A DNA stretch of 49,350 bases from a bacterium (lineage in GTDB: Bacteria > Lernaellota > Lernaellaia > JACKCT01), in contig JAIOHV010000144.1 of NCBI GenBank assembly GCA_019912885.1, positions 1-49,350 of the forward strand, given 5' to 3'. Positions 26,701 through 35,180 of the stretch are shown here, in pieces. The notes beneath the pieces are model-generated. The model was given only the letters and a program-made list of their open reading frames with translations. It made no database searches and was not told the origin of the DNA. Positions within the stretch are counted from its first letter, which is position 1; each line of letters begins with the position of its first letter. Position numbers and translations under genes: made by a program.

Positions 26701-27882
26701 ATGACCGACGACAACATCCCCGGCAACGTCCGCGACGAGATCCGCGCGCTCTACCCGCGCATGGTCGAAACGCGCCGCGATCTGCACGCGCACCCGGAAC
26801 TCGCTTTCGAGGAAGAACGCACCGGCGGCATCGTGCTCGCTCGGCTCACCGAGCTTGGATACGAGACGCGACGCGCCGCGAAAACCGGCGTGATCGGCGT
26901 CAAGCGCGGTCGCGAGGGCCAGCGAACGCTGGCGCTGCGCGCGGACATGGACGCGCTGCCGATGGACGAGGCCGGCACGCCGCCCTATCGCTCGCGAAAC
27001 GCGGGGCGCATGCACGCCTGCGGACACGACGGGCACACGTCGATCCTGCTCGCGTTCGCCGAGTGGGCGGCCACGCGCACGTTCGCGGGCAACCTCAAGC
27101 TGCTGTTTCAGCCGGCGGAGGAAGGGCCCGGCGGCGCCAAACCGATGATCGATGACGGTGCGCTCGAAAACCCGACGGTCGATATGGCCGTGGGGCTGCA
27201 CCTTTGGAACGGCGCGCCGGCCGGGTTTGTCGGCGTCGGGGCGGGGCCGATCATGGGAAGCGTGGACGAGTTCGTCTTCACCGTCGTCGGGCGCGGCGGG
27301 CACGGCGCGATGCCGCACCAGACCGTCGATTCGATTGTCGTCGCAGCACACATCGTCACCGCGTGGCAGACGATCGTCAGCCGCGAAACGAACCCCATCG
27401 AAGCCGCGGTCGTCACCGTGGGGCAGATCGGCGGCGGATCGAACTTCAACATCATCGCGCCCGAGGTGCGCCTGCGCGGCACGGTGCGTACGCTGAATCC
27501 GGACCTGCGCGCGCGCATGCCCAAGCGCGTGGAGGAAATCGGCGCGGGCATCTGCCGCGCGATGGGCGCGACGCACCGCTTCGAGTGGATTCCGCAATAT
27601 CCCGTCACGGTCAACGACACCGGCGCGGCCGAACTCGTCGCCGCCTGCGCGCGCGAGGCGGCCGGGGCGGATTTCGTGCGCCCGCCCGAGGTGACGCTCG
27701 GCGGCGAGGATATGTCGTATTTCCTCGAAAAAGTGCCGGGCTGCTTTTTCTTCCTCACGTCCGCGGATCCCTCGCGCGGCCTCGACAAGCCGCACCACCA
27801 CCCGGAGTTCGATTTCGACGAGCGCGTCATGCCGCTGGGGGTCGAGATCTTCGCGCGTGTGGCGGAGAAATTTGTCGGCTAA
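26701..27882 (+). CDS. M20D-family amidohydrolase (hippurate-hydrolase-like)
   Basis: 393-residue metal-dependent enzyme that removes acyl groups from N-acyl amino acids or related amides. Family blocks are RRDLHAHPELAFEE, LRADMDALPM, the ligand motif HACGHDGHTS, the catalytic pair in LLFQPAEEGPGG, GGHGAMPHQTVDSI in the dimerisation domain, and LGGEDMSYF near the C-terminus. There is no signal peptide, so it is cytoplasmic. The ATG at 26701 is preceded by GAAAGG; longer in-frame starts would run through repeat DNA. The gene is bracketed by two direct copies of the MITE-like element, so the segment could be deleted or duplicated by recombination. Confidence 0.95.
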   Translation: MTDDNIPGNVRDEIRALYPRMVETRRDLHAHPELAFEEERTGGIVLARLTELGYETRRAAKTGVIGVKRGREGQRTLALRADMDALPMDEAGTPPYRSRNAGRMHACGHDGHTSILLAFAEWAATRTFAGNLKLLFQPAEEGPGGAKPMIDDGALENPTVDMAVGLHLWNGAPAGFVGVGAGPIMGSVDEFVFTVVGRGGHGAMPHQTVDSIVVAAHIVTAWQTIVSRETNPIEAAVVTVGQIGGGSNFNIIAPEVRLRGTVRTLNPDLRARMPKRVEEIGAGICRAMGATHRFEWIPQYPVTVNDTGAAELVAACAREAAGADFVRPPEVTLGGEDMSYFLEKVPGCFFFLTSADPSRGLDKPHHHPEFDFDERVMPLGVEIFARVAEKFVG

Positions 27883-27889
27883 CGCCCCC

Positions 27890-28052
27890 GCCGGCGATGT
27901 CAGAGCCGCAAGCGCAGGCCACGCCGGCGGCGTGGCCGGAGTGCGCGGTCGGCCACGCCTTGGCAAGAAACCGCGATACCGGGGATGCCGGGGCGAACTC
28001 GACCGCGCATTCCGGCCCCGCTCGGAGCGGGGCCTTCATTTGCGGCCCTGAC
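27890..28052. repeat. MITE-like palindromic element, copy B
   Basis: Begins 8 bases after the amidohydrolase stop and matches copy A over nearly its full length, including GGCCACGCCGGCGGCGTGGCC, the GCCGGGGATGCCGGGGCG block and the CCCCGCTCGGAGCGGGG palindrome. The right end TTCATTTGCGGCCCTGAC is repeated at 28084-28101, inside the 3' end of queG. Confidence 0.88.
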
Positions 28053-28075
28053 GTCGCGCGGCCCTGACGCCGCGA

Positions 28076-29242
28076 TCACATTTTCATTTGCGGCCCTGAC
28101 AGCGAGGCGATCGCTTTGGATAGCGCGTCGCGCGCGGCGGCATTTCGTTCGCGATCGAGCGCGGTGCGGGCCGCGGCGGCAAGGTCGGCGCGCTGCGTCG
28201 CGTCCAGATCGTCCGCGCACGCGGCGATCGCCAGCGCGACATTGCGGCGAAAGGCGTGCGGCTTCACCCACGCGAGCGCCGAGCGCGACACGCGCGCGCG
28301 ATAGGCTGCGTCGTCCTCCGTCAACAGCTCCCGCCAGGCGACAAGCGCCGTCGCGTCCGCGCTCGCGTCGCGCCACTCGGGCCACAAATCGGGACGCGGC
28401 TTCGCGTTGAACGGGCACACCTCCTGGCAGACATCACAGCCGGCGACGCGGTTTTCGATTGCGCGTGCGTCGCGCGGATCGAGCGCGAGACTCCCGCGCG
28501 TTTCGAGTGTCCAGTACGACAAGCACCGGCGCGCGTCGAGCTCGCCCGCGTGCGGAAACGCGGCCGTCGGGCAGGCCAAAAGGCATGCCGAGCACGTGCC
28601 GCAGTGATCGCGCATCGGCTTGGGCATCCCGCCGGTCGGCTCGCTGATGAGCGCCTCGGCGAGAAAAAGGTAGCTGCCCAGGCGCGGATGGATGAGGCAG
28701 GTGTTCTTGCCGATCCAGCCGAGGCCGGCCAGGTGCGCAAGCGATCGTTCGAGCACGGCGCTCGTATCGCAGCAGATTTTGAACGCGAATTCGAAATCGC
28801 GCGCGGCGTCGGCGCAAAGCGCTTCGAGGCGGCGCGGGATCGCGGCGTGATAATCCTCGCCGCGAAGATAACGCGCGTAGGTGGCGCGATCAGAGCCGCG
28901 ACCGTCAGGGAGCGGGTGGTTCCGAAGCAGGCGAGACGCCTGCGCTCCCAGGTTTTCGTCAACGTCCGGGCCGTACGGCACGGCGACGCACAGCACGCCG
29001 CGCGCGTTTTCAAACACAAGCGCGGGATCGGCGCGGCGGTCGCGCCCGCGCGCCAGATAGTGCATATCGCCGTGGCGGCCGGCGGACAGAAACGCTTCGT
29101 ATCGCGCCACGTGCGGCGAAAGCGCGCCGCGCGCCGCCGCCAGGTCGAGCACGCCCGCGAGCGGAAAGCCGTGGGCGGGCGCCCGTTCGACCAGCCGCCG
29201 CCCCAGCGGCGTGAGCGTGTCATCCTTCGTCGATTCGTTCAT
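28076..29242 (-). CDS. queG: Epoxyqueuosine reductase QueG
   Basis: Cobalamin-dependent iron-sulfur enzyme that reduces epoxyqueuosine to queuosine at tRNA position 34, the last step of queuosine synthesis. 388 residues: an N-terminal cobalamin-binding region with HYLARGRDRRADP and YARYLRGEDYH, then two 4Fe-4S sites, CGTCSACLLACPTAAF and CDVCQEVCPFN, then a C-terminal HEAT-like helical part. Two oddities are visible. Residues about 96-120 (from GAQASRLL to LPDGRGSD) are translated dispersed-repeat DNA inserted in frame between VAVPYG and ATYARYL. The last residues (SGPQMKM) are encoded by the end of the MITE-like repeat. The Fe-S and flanking motifs are intact, so the enzyme may still work. 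Its start lies 11 bases from the start of the divergent hydrolase gene. Confidence 0.93.
   Translation of the reverse strand: MNESTKDDTLTPLGRRLVERAPAHGFPLAGVLDLAAARGALSPHVARYEAFLSAGRHGDMHYLARGRDRRADPALVFENARGVLCVAVPYGPDVDENLGAQASRLLRNHPLPDGRGSDRATYARYLRGEDYHAAIPRRLEALCADAARDFEFAFKICCDTSAVLERSLAHLAGLGWIGKNTCLIHPRLGSYLFLAEALISEPTGGMPKPMRDHCGTCSACLLACPTAAFPHAGELDARRCLSYWTLETRGSLALDPRDARAIENRVAGCDVCQEVCPFNAKPRPDLWPEWRDASADATALVAWRELLTEDDAAYRARVSRSALAWVKPHAFRRNVALAIAACADDLDATQRADLAAAARTALDRERNAAARDALSKAIASLSGPQMKM
28892..28950. repeat. Dispersed repeats inserted in frame within queG
   Basis: Two short elements side by side: GAGCCGCGACCGTCAGGGAG-type (28892-28917; same as 48975-49000) and an inverted pair GCAGGCGAGACGCCTGC (28927-28943). 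Translated on the minus strand they give ASRLL and LPDGRGSD, peptide sequences known to arise from these repeats in many genomes. Confidence 0.85.
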
Positions 29243-29253
29243 AATCCGCGCCG

Positions 29254-30165
29254 ATGTTGGGGACCCGCCGCGCGCGCGTTTCGTTCGCCGTCGTCGCGGC
29301 GGCCGCGGGGATTCTTGCCGCCATCCTCGCTTTTTCTTGCGGGACGTTAAAGCCGCCGGCGGCAAGCGGCGACATCGAGGGCAAAGATTCGGTCATGATC
29401 GCAAACATCATCCGCCGGTTTTTGTATTACCCCACGCCCCTTGCGCGCGATCTTGCGCCGCCGTCGTACGCGCGGGATGCCGAAGAGGTCTTCGTGCCGA
29501 TCGATGGCGGCGGCGAGGTGCACGCCCTCTACTGGAAGGCGCCCGCGGGCCGGCCCACGGTGCTGTTTTTTCACGGCAACGCGCAGACGGTGTTCGAATG
29601 GGCGCTTATCCGCGAGGATCTCGCGCCGATGAACGCGGGCCTGTTCCTTGTGGACTATCCCGGCTACGGCAAAAGCCGCGGCACGCCGTCGGAGGAGTCG
29701 CTCTACGCCGCGGGCTTCGCGACGTACGCGTGGCTGACGCAAAATGGCGTGTCGGGCGAAAACATCATCGTTTTCGGCAAGTCGCTGGGTGGCGGCGTGA
29801 CGACGAAGGTGGCGAGCGAACGCAAGGTGGCGGGCGTCGTGCTCGAATCGACCTTCACGTCGATCCCCGCGGTCGCCCGGCGCCTGTTTCCTTTTTTGCC
29901 GGAAGGGCCGATATCCGGCGGCGAGCGCTACGACTCCGCCGCGCGGATCGGCAGGATCGACGCTCCGGTGCTCGTCCTGCACGGCGACGAGGACGAATTG
30001 ATCCCGGTTTCCGAGGGGAAAAAGCTCCATGACGCGGCGAAGGAGCCGAAGGATATCGTGATCTTCCCGGGCGCGGGGCACAACGACGTGGCCATCGTCG
30101 CCGGGCCGGCGTACGGGCAGGCTCTCGCGAAGTTCGCGGAGAAGGTCACGGCGTCGGCTCCGTGA
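29254..30165 (+). CDS. Alpha/beta hydrolase (BEM46/ABHD-like), membrane-anchored
   Basis: 303 residues. The N-terminal hydrophobic stretch ends in LAFSC, a possible lipobox, so it is likely anchored and periplasmic. The alpha/beta-hydrolase core has the oxyanion motif FFHGNAQ, the nucleophile elbow GKSLGGG (Ser), HGDEDELIP (Asp) and GAGHND (His), giving a full triad. This arrangement matches the BEM46/ABHD13/17 group, which includes esterases and thioesterases. The ATG at 29254 is only 11 bases from the divergent queG start, so the leader is extremely short. It is the first gene of a plus-strand run of six envelope-type genes. Confidence 0.88.
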   Translation: MLGTRRARVSFAVVAAAAGILAAILAFSCGTLKPPAASGDIEGKDSVMIANIIRRFLYYPTPLARDLAPPSYARDAEEVFVPIDGGGEVHALYWKAPAGRPTVLFFHGNAQTVFEWALIREDLAPMNAGLFLVDYPGYGKSRGTPSEESLYAAGFATYAWLTQNGVSGENIIVFGKSLGGGVTTKVASERKVAGVVLESTFTSIPAVARRLFPFLPEGPISGGERYDSAARIGRIDAPVLVLHGDEDELIPVSEGKKLHDAAKEPKDIVIFPGAGHNDVAIVAGPAYGQALAKFAEKVTASAP

Positions 30166-30184
30166 TACGGCCCGCGCGCGTTCG

Positions 30185-31231
30185 ATGAAGCTTCCCTACC
30201 GATTCGTTCTGCAATCCGCGGTTGTCGGGCGTCGCGTGTTGTTTGTCGTGGGCTCGCTCGCGATCGGCACGGCCGCGGGCCTTGCGTTCGCCGAACTGCT
30301 CACACGCACTCTCGAGCTTGACCTCCTGGTGGCCGAGAAGCTGATGTTCTATCAGAATGCGGACCTCGCGGTGCACGTCGCCGATCCCGATCCGGATCTT
30401 TTCTATCGGCTCAAGCCGGGCTCGGCGATCCTCGAGAAATCGCGCCGCGTCACCATCAACCGGTTCGGCGCGCGAAGCCCGGAGTACGCGGCCGAAAAAC
30501 CCGGCGGCGTCTTTCGCATCGTCGTCGTCGGCGGATCGAACGTGTACGGCCTCGGCCTTTCCAACGAGGAGGCCTGGCCGGCGCGGCTCGAACAAGCCCT
30601 GAACGAAATGGAGCCGGGGCGCTACGAGGTGTGGAACTTCGGCACGCCGGGTTACGCGCCGGAACAGATGGCGATCGTCGGGCGGCAGGCACTCGAAAAG
30701 TACGATCCGGACCTTGTCCTTTTCGCTCCCTCGAATTTTTATTCCCGCCCGATGCTGCGCGGATCGCGCCTGGCCCCGTATCTTGCGCGCGATCCGGCGT
30801 TGCTGCCGAATCTGCTGAGTGTGATCTGGACGTTCGACGGAAACGACCCGCGGGTGCCGTCGTATCACGTGTCATTGGCGTCGAAGGTCGCGCTCTACCG
30901 GCTGGCGTTGCTGGCCTATTTGTACGAGCGAAAAGAAGGGTGGCTCGGCACGATCGACTCCCACGAGCGCGGACTGGCGGGGTTTGACGCGCTTATCGCC
31001 GCGGCCCGCGCGCGGGAGGTGCGCGTAGCGGTGTTTGTCGGGCCGGGGTCCGTCGTCGAAAACTATCACGACTACGCCGGGCGTGGCGGCGTGCCGACGC
31101 TCGTGCTATCGGCCGAGGACCGCGCGCGGGAGTATCGGGACATCCATCCGCCGGCTTACGTCATGCCGTGGTACGCGGAAAACCTCGCACGCTTTTTGAG
31201 GGACAATGGCCTCCTTGCCACCGCCGGATAA
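30185..31231 (+). CDS. SGNH/GDSL hydrolase, membrane-anchored
   Basis: 348 residues with an N-terminal membrane helix (VLFVVGSLAIGTAAGLAFAELL). Block I is IVVVGGSNVYGLGL with nucleophile Ser118. Block II is WNFGTPGYAPEQM, and the block III region is DLVLFAPSNFY. The C-terminal block is DIHPP (Asp319, His321), one residue closer than the usual DxxH. SGNH enzymes of this kind often add or remove O-acyl groups on glycans at the envelope. Its end overlaps the start of the next gene by 26 bases, which couples it to the acyltransferase-like proteins. Confidence 0.85.
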   Translation: MKLPYRFVLQSAVVGRRVLFVVGSLAIGTAAGLAFAELLTRTLELDLLVAEKLMFYQNADLAVHVADPDPDLFYRLKPGSAILEKSRRVTINRFGARSPEYAAEKPGGVFRIVVVGGSNVYGLGLSNEEAWPARLEQALNEMEPGRYEVWNFGTPGYAPEQMAIVGRQALEKYDPDLVLFAPSNFYSRPMLRGSRLAPYLARDPALLPNLLSVIWTFDGNDPRVPSYHVSLASKVALYRLALLAYLYERKEGWLGTIDSHERGLAGFDALIAAARAREVRVAVFVGPGSVVENYHDYAGRGGVPTLVLSAEDRAREYRDIHPPAYVMPWYAENLARFLRDNGLLATAG

Positions 31232-32390
31232 AACGCGCGCACGCCTTGGCGACATCGACTTCTGGCGCGGGATGGGATGCGTCGCGATGGTGCTCGCCCA
31301 TCCGCTGCGCGTGCAGGAAACGATCGCCGATGCCGGCGGCGCGCCGATGCCGTTTGCCGCGCAACTTTTCGTTTTGACGATCGACATTGGCGCGGTGATT
31401 TTTTTTGTCGCCGCGGGTGTGGGCGTGCTGCAGTTTTTTGAGCGATACGGAAAGCGCAAGGATTTTTCGGCGACGCGTTTTTATCTCGCCAACGCTGCCG
31501 CGCTGTTTTTCCTCGGTTACACGTACGCGCTCGCGCTCGGCACGGCGCACCTGGGCGTTCCGGACATCTTTCAGGGCGTCGCGATGGGCACGGCGCTGAC
31601 GTACGTGTTGCTTCGCGCCGGCGCGCCAAATTGGCTGCTGTTCGCCGTGGCGTACGCCATTTTCAATATCTCGGGCCAGGCGCACGCGCTGGTTCCGCCG
31701 ACCGAGGAAGCGTTCCGCCGGCTTCCCTGGGTCGCGCGTTTCTGGTTTTTGCACTTCGCGTTTTTTCCCTGGGCGGGCATGGTGGTGATCGGCGCCCTGC
31801 TCTACCGCGTGCGATCGCGCGCGTGGCTCGTCGCGCTCGCCGTGTTTTTCGCGGCCATGTTGGTCTATTCCGACATCGCGATGCGGCCGGTGGTGTATCT
31901 CGACAAATACGAGATGCTGATGCGCGCCAGCGGCACCTACACGATGCGTTTCGTGTCGGCGTCCGCGCTTTTGATGTTCGCGTTGCGGCGGATTTATCCG
32001 GCGGGCGAGCCGGGGCACGCGCGCGGGCTTATCGAATACGCCGGGCGCGAGTCGTTTTTGTTCCTCGTGCATCACCTGGGCGTGCTGGCGCTGCTTCTGC
32101 TGGCGCGCGGCGCCGGGCTCAACCTGTGGCTGCGCGCGCTCATCGTTCTCGTGGTTTCGTTTTCGACTTTGCATTCGATCGCCGCCCTGCGCGACAAGGT
32201 GATGGCGACAAGGCACGGCGTCGCGTTGATGGCGACGCTTCTTGGCGCAAGTTTTGTGGCGGGACTTTTCGTGATGGCGCGATTTGGCCCGGGCGCCGCG
32301 ATGCTCGTGGCGTTCCCGTCGGCCTACGCTTTCGCGTTTCTTCATCCCTGGTTGCGCGAGCGGCTTCGCCGACGCTACGCGTCGGCTTGA
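31206..32390 (+). CDS. Multi-spanning acyltransferase-like protein 1 (DUF1624/HGSNAT-like)
   Basis: 394 residues, about ten hydrophobic segments. The N-terminal signature DIDFWRGMGCVAMVLAHP resembles the start of membrane acyltransferases that carry acyl groups across the membrane to sugars (heparan-alpha-glucosaminide N-acetyltransferase, OafA/YeiB types), with the conserved His in the first helix. A second shared block is GVPDIFQGVA, then EYAGRESFLFLVHH near the C-terminus. It is paralogous to the next two genes. Overlap with the SGNH gene suggests the two act on the same glycan. Family assignment is by motif only. Confidence 0.75.
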   Translation: MASLPPPDKTRARLGDIDFWRGMGCVAMVLAHPLRVQETIADAGGAPMPFAAQLFVLTIDIGAVIFFVAAGVGVLQFFERYGKRKDFSATRFYLANAAALFFLGYTYALALGTAHLGVPDIFQGVAMGTALTYVLLRAGAPNWLLFAVAYAIFNISGQAHALVPPTEEAFRRLPWVARFWFLHFAFFPWAGMVVIGALLYRVRSRAWLVALAVFFAAMLVYSDIAMRPVVYLDKYEMLMRASGTYTMRFVSASALLMFALRRIYPAGEPGHARGLIEYAGRESFLFLVHHLGVLALLLLARGAGLNLWLRALIVLVVSFSTLHSIAALRDKVMATRHGVALMATLLGASFVAGLFVMARFGPGAAMLVAFPSAYAFAFLHPWLRERLRRRYASA

Positions 32391-32420
32391 GGATCGAGGA
32401 TCGAGGATTGAGGATCGAGT
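32388..32420. repeat. GAGGATCGAGGATTG repeat, left arm
   Basis: The TGA stop of acyltransferase 1 is itself the first part of a GAGGATC/GAGGATTG array of about four units. The complementary array lies at 32543-32575, so the 190-base spacer is bounded by inverted arms. Confidence 0.8.
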
Positions 32421-32542
32421 CCATCGCAGCCATGCTTTGGCGATACCGTTCGCGGTGCGGGTGTTCTATATTTCGTTCCGGATGATGAGCCGCAGACCAC
32501 CACAGCCCAATCGTCGAGCACAATTGCGCCCTTGCGATTTCT

Positions 32543-32575
32543 CTCAGTCCTCAATCCTCAATCCTCACTCCTCCT
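32543..32575. repeat. TCAATCCTCAATCCTCA repeat, right arm
   Basis: Inverted counterpart of 32388-32420, ending 5 bases before the ATG of acyltransferase 2. In RNA the two arms could pair and hold the start region of the downstream gene in a stem. The spacer between the arms has no ORF. Confidence 0.8.
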
Positions 32576-32580
32576 AACCC

Positions 32581-33777
32581 ATGGCCACCCTCGAACCCCG
32601 TTTCCAGCGCTATCACGAAATCGACCTGCTCAAGGGACTGGCTTGTTACCTCATGCTCGTCGGCCATGCGATGCGCGCACTGCCGGCGGGGCTGCCGTCG
32701 CTATCCGCGTTCGACAAGATCGTCCTTTACATCATGGATTTTTCCGGGCCGATGTTCTTTGTCGCCTCCGGCATGAACGTGCTGACGTTCGTCGACCGCA
32801 ACCGCGGCAAGCCCGGCTTTTCGATGACGCCGTTTTACCTCGCGAGCGCGGCCGTGCTGTTTTTCCTCGGCTACACGTACAACTTTTCGGTCATGTCGAT
32901 CCTGTTCGGCGTGCCGGATATCTTTCAGGGCGTCGCGATCTGCACCGCCGTGCTGTTTCTCGTCGCGCGGTTCTCCCCGCCCGCCTGGGTGTATCTCGTG
33001 CTCGCGGGCGTCGCGTACGCGATCTACTGGCCGGTGCGGATGAATCTCGAGCCGACGCGCGAGGCGATTCTCGCGATGCCGCTTTGGGAACGACAGCTCT
33101 TCGCGCACTTCTCGCTGTTTCCCTGGATTGTGTTTTTCCTCATCGGCGCGGCGCTCTACCGCACGCGCACCCGCGAGGGAGAAATCGCGATCGGCGCGCT
33201 GTTCGTCGCGATGATCGCCGGCTCCTTCCTGCTTCCGCAGGCGTTTTTCGGCGACATGTTCCAGCTCATGCTGCGCGGCGTGCCGGGGTACGTGCTGCAG
33301 ACCGGCGCGGCGTCGGGGCTGATTTTCCTGGTAATGCGTCACCTGTATCGCGGCGCGGGGAAAAACCGTCTGCTCGGGGCGCTCGAGTTCGCGGGGCTGG
33401 AATCGCTGCTGTTTTTGATCCTGCACTTTTTCCTCATCGTCATGTCGCTTTTCCTTTTGCCGAAGTCCGGCATGTACACGCGCGCCGTGATCATCGTCGC
33501 GGCGACGGCGGTGACGCTGCCGCTTTTCGCGCGGTTGCGCGAGCGTTTCAGCAAGCGCGCGAGTTTTGTCGGCGGCGCGATGGCCGTGCTGCTCGTGACG
33601 TTCGTGTTCGGCGTCGTCCTTTCGGGGCGCGCCTTCCCCGTCTCGCGCCTGTTCGCGTTCGCGTCCGCGTTCGCGTTCGCGTTCGTCTTCCCCGACCTGC
33701 GCGCGAAGCTGCGCGCGCGCTGGACCCATATCGTCCCGCCGAAGGACGCGCCGGCGTCCGGGCGAACGTCATCGTGA
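32581..33777 (+). CDS. Multi-spanning acyltransferase-like protein 2
   Basis: 398 residues, polytopic. N-terminal EIDLLKGLACYLMLVGHAM, then FGVPDIFQGVAIC and EFAGLESLLFLILHF, align with the paralogues on both sides. The first-helix His is conserved. The tail contains a Phe-Ala repeat (LFAFASAFAFAFVFP) within the last helix. The start lacks a Shine-Dalgarno sequence on the sense strand (the TCCTCC there is its complement), and the leader is repeat-derived. Its stop is one base from the next start. Confidence 0.76.
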   Translation: MATLEPRFQRYHEIDLLKGLACYLMLVGHAMRALPAGLPSLSAFDKIVLYIMDFSGPMFFVASGMNVLTFVDRNRGKPGFSMTPFYLASAAVLFFLGYTYNFSVMSILFGVPDIFQGVAICTAVLFLVARFSPPAWVYLVLAGVAYAIYWPVRMNLEPTREAILAMPLWERQLFAHFSLFPWIVFFLIGAALYRTRTREGEIAIGALFVAMIAGSFLLPQAFFGDMFQLMLRGVPGYVLQTGAASGLIFLVMRHLYRGAGKNRLLGALEFAGLESLLFLILHFFLIVMSLFLLPKSGMYTRAVIIVAATAVTLPLFARLRERFSKRASFVGGAMAVLLVTFVFGVVLSGRAFPVSRLFAFASAFAFAFVFPDLRAKLRARWTHIVPPKDAPASGRTSS

Positions 33778-33778
33778 G

Positions 33779-35080
33779 ATGAGCACGGACGCCGCCAGAA
33801 AACCGCCGGCGCCCTCGCGCGAGGCGGACATCGATTTCGCCAAGGGGCTCGCGTGCGTTCTGATGGCTTACGGCCACGTGGGATTTCAGGTCGGCGTGCC
33901 GTCGTTTCGCGCGCCGATGTTCTATCCGCTTGTCATCGTCGGCGAGTTGTCGGTGGCACTGTTTTTCATGGCGACGGGACTGAACGTCTGGCATTACGTG
34001 AAGGCGAACGCGAGCAAGACGGATTTTGGGCCGACGCGCGCGTATCTCGTCACGAACGTCGCGCTTGCGGGGCTGGCCGTCGCCTACAACCTGAACCGCA
34101 TGTCCGTCGGGTTGATGGACATCTTCCAGGGCATCGCGGCGGCAGCGCTTCTGACATACATCCCGCTGCGCCGGGGCTGGCCCGCGTGGTCGATCATCGC
34201 GATCGCGCTTTTGCTTTTCGGCATCGCCTTCGGATACACCGTGACGCCGCCGGACATCGCGCACGGGCACATCACGGTGAGTTCGCTCGAGTTTCAACGG
34301 GGCTTGCGGCCGGATTATCCGCACGGCGACCTGATGGCGCGCTACCTCGCGTTCCTCGCCGATCTCACCGCGCTGCCGATTTGGGATCGCTTCCTCTTCG
34401 TGCATTTTTCCGTGCTGCCGTGGGCGGGATTCGCGCTCGTGGGCGGGGTGATCGCGCGCGACGCGGCCAAGCCGAAAGTGACGGCGGCGCTCGCCGCGCT
34501 GTTTTTCGTGTCGTTCGCGGCGTCGTTTTTCGTTCCGTTTTTCATCGAGCGGAACCTCATCGACTTCTACTTCCGCGGCAAGGGCGATTACGTGCTTCGT
34601 TACCTGGGCGCGGCGGGACTCTTGTTTCTGGGACTGCGTTGGTGGTATCGGGGCCGCTCGCGCGCGGCGCGGTGGTTTGAGCTGATCGGCCGCGAATCGT
34701 TCCTGTTTTTCATTTCGCATTGGCTTTTCATGGAAATCCTCGTCATCTTCTTCAACCGCCCGATCATGATGTTTCCCGTTCTTGCCGCCGTGCTCGCGCT
34801 TGTGACCGTGACGGTGAAGCGCCTTGCCGCCAGGCGCGACGCGGGCGCGAACGATCCCGCGTACGCGCGGCGCTGGGGCATCACGCTGGCGACATTCTCG
34901 CTTGCGAGCGGCCTTTTGCACTACGGCGCCTCGTGGCCGGGGAACGCGAACGTGCACGTGGCACACTGGCTGTCATTCCCCGCGTCGTTCGCGTTCGCGA
35001 TGTTTTTCCCCGCGCTGCGCGGCGTGCTGCGCGGCAAACGTCCGCCGCGGCCAGCGCCGTTGACCGAGGCGGCGCGATGA
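33779..35080 (+). CDS. Multi-spanning acyltransferase-like protein 3
   Basis: 433 residues, polytopic, the most diverged of the three. EADIDFAKGLACVLMAYGHVG and GLMDIFQGIAAA match the shared blocks; Met replaces the Pro before DIFQG. IGRESFLFFISHW is the third block. It is longer because of a loop around GYTVTPPDIAHGHITV. It follows gene 2 with a one-base gap, so the pair is translationally coupled. Three copies in a row suggest different donor or acceptor positions on one glycan, or a hetero-oligomer. Confidence 0.76.
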   Translation: MSTDAARKPPAPSREADIDFAKGLACVLMAYGHVGFQVGVPSFRAPMFYPLVIVGELSVALFFMATGLNVWHYVKANASKTDFGPTRAYLVTNVALAGLAVAYNLNRMSVGLMDIFQGIAAAALLTYIPLRRGWPAWSIIAIALLLFGIAFGYTVTPPDIAHGHITVSSLEFQRGLRPDYPHGDLMARYLAFLADLTALPIWDRFLFVHFSVLPWAGFALVGGVIARDAAKPKVTAALAALFFVSFAASFFVPFFIERNLIDFYFRGKGDYVLRYLGAAGLLFLGLRWWYRGRSRAARWFELIGRESFLFFISHWLFMEILVIFFNRPIMMFPVLAAVLALVTVTVKRLAARRDAGANDPAYARRWGITLATFSLASGLLHYGASWPGNANVHVAHWLSFPASFAFAMFFPALRGVLRGKRPPRPAPLTEAAR

Positions 35081-35147
35081 AAACCGGCGACCGGCGAACG
35101 CTGACCGGCGACCGGCCGGCCCATCGGGCACGGGCACGGGCACGGAA
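35077..35147. repeat. GACCGGC repeat after acyltransferase 3
   Basis: Starts at the TGA: CCGGCGACCGGCGAACGCTGACCGGCGACCGGCC, then GGGCAC repeated three times. The first unit resembles the GGCGACCGG repeat at the 3' end of the permease gene (26365-26400). Confidence 0.65.
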
Positions 35148-35180
35148 TGAGCGTTGCGCCGGGGCAACGGGAGCGAGCGC

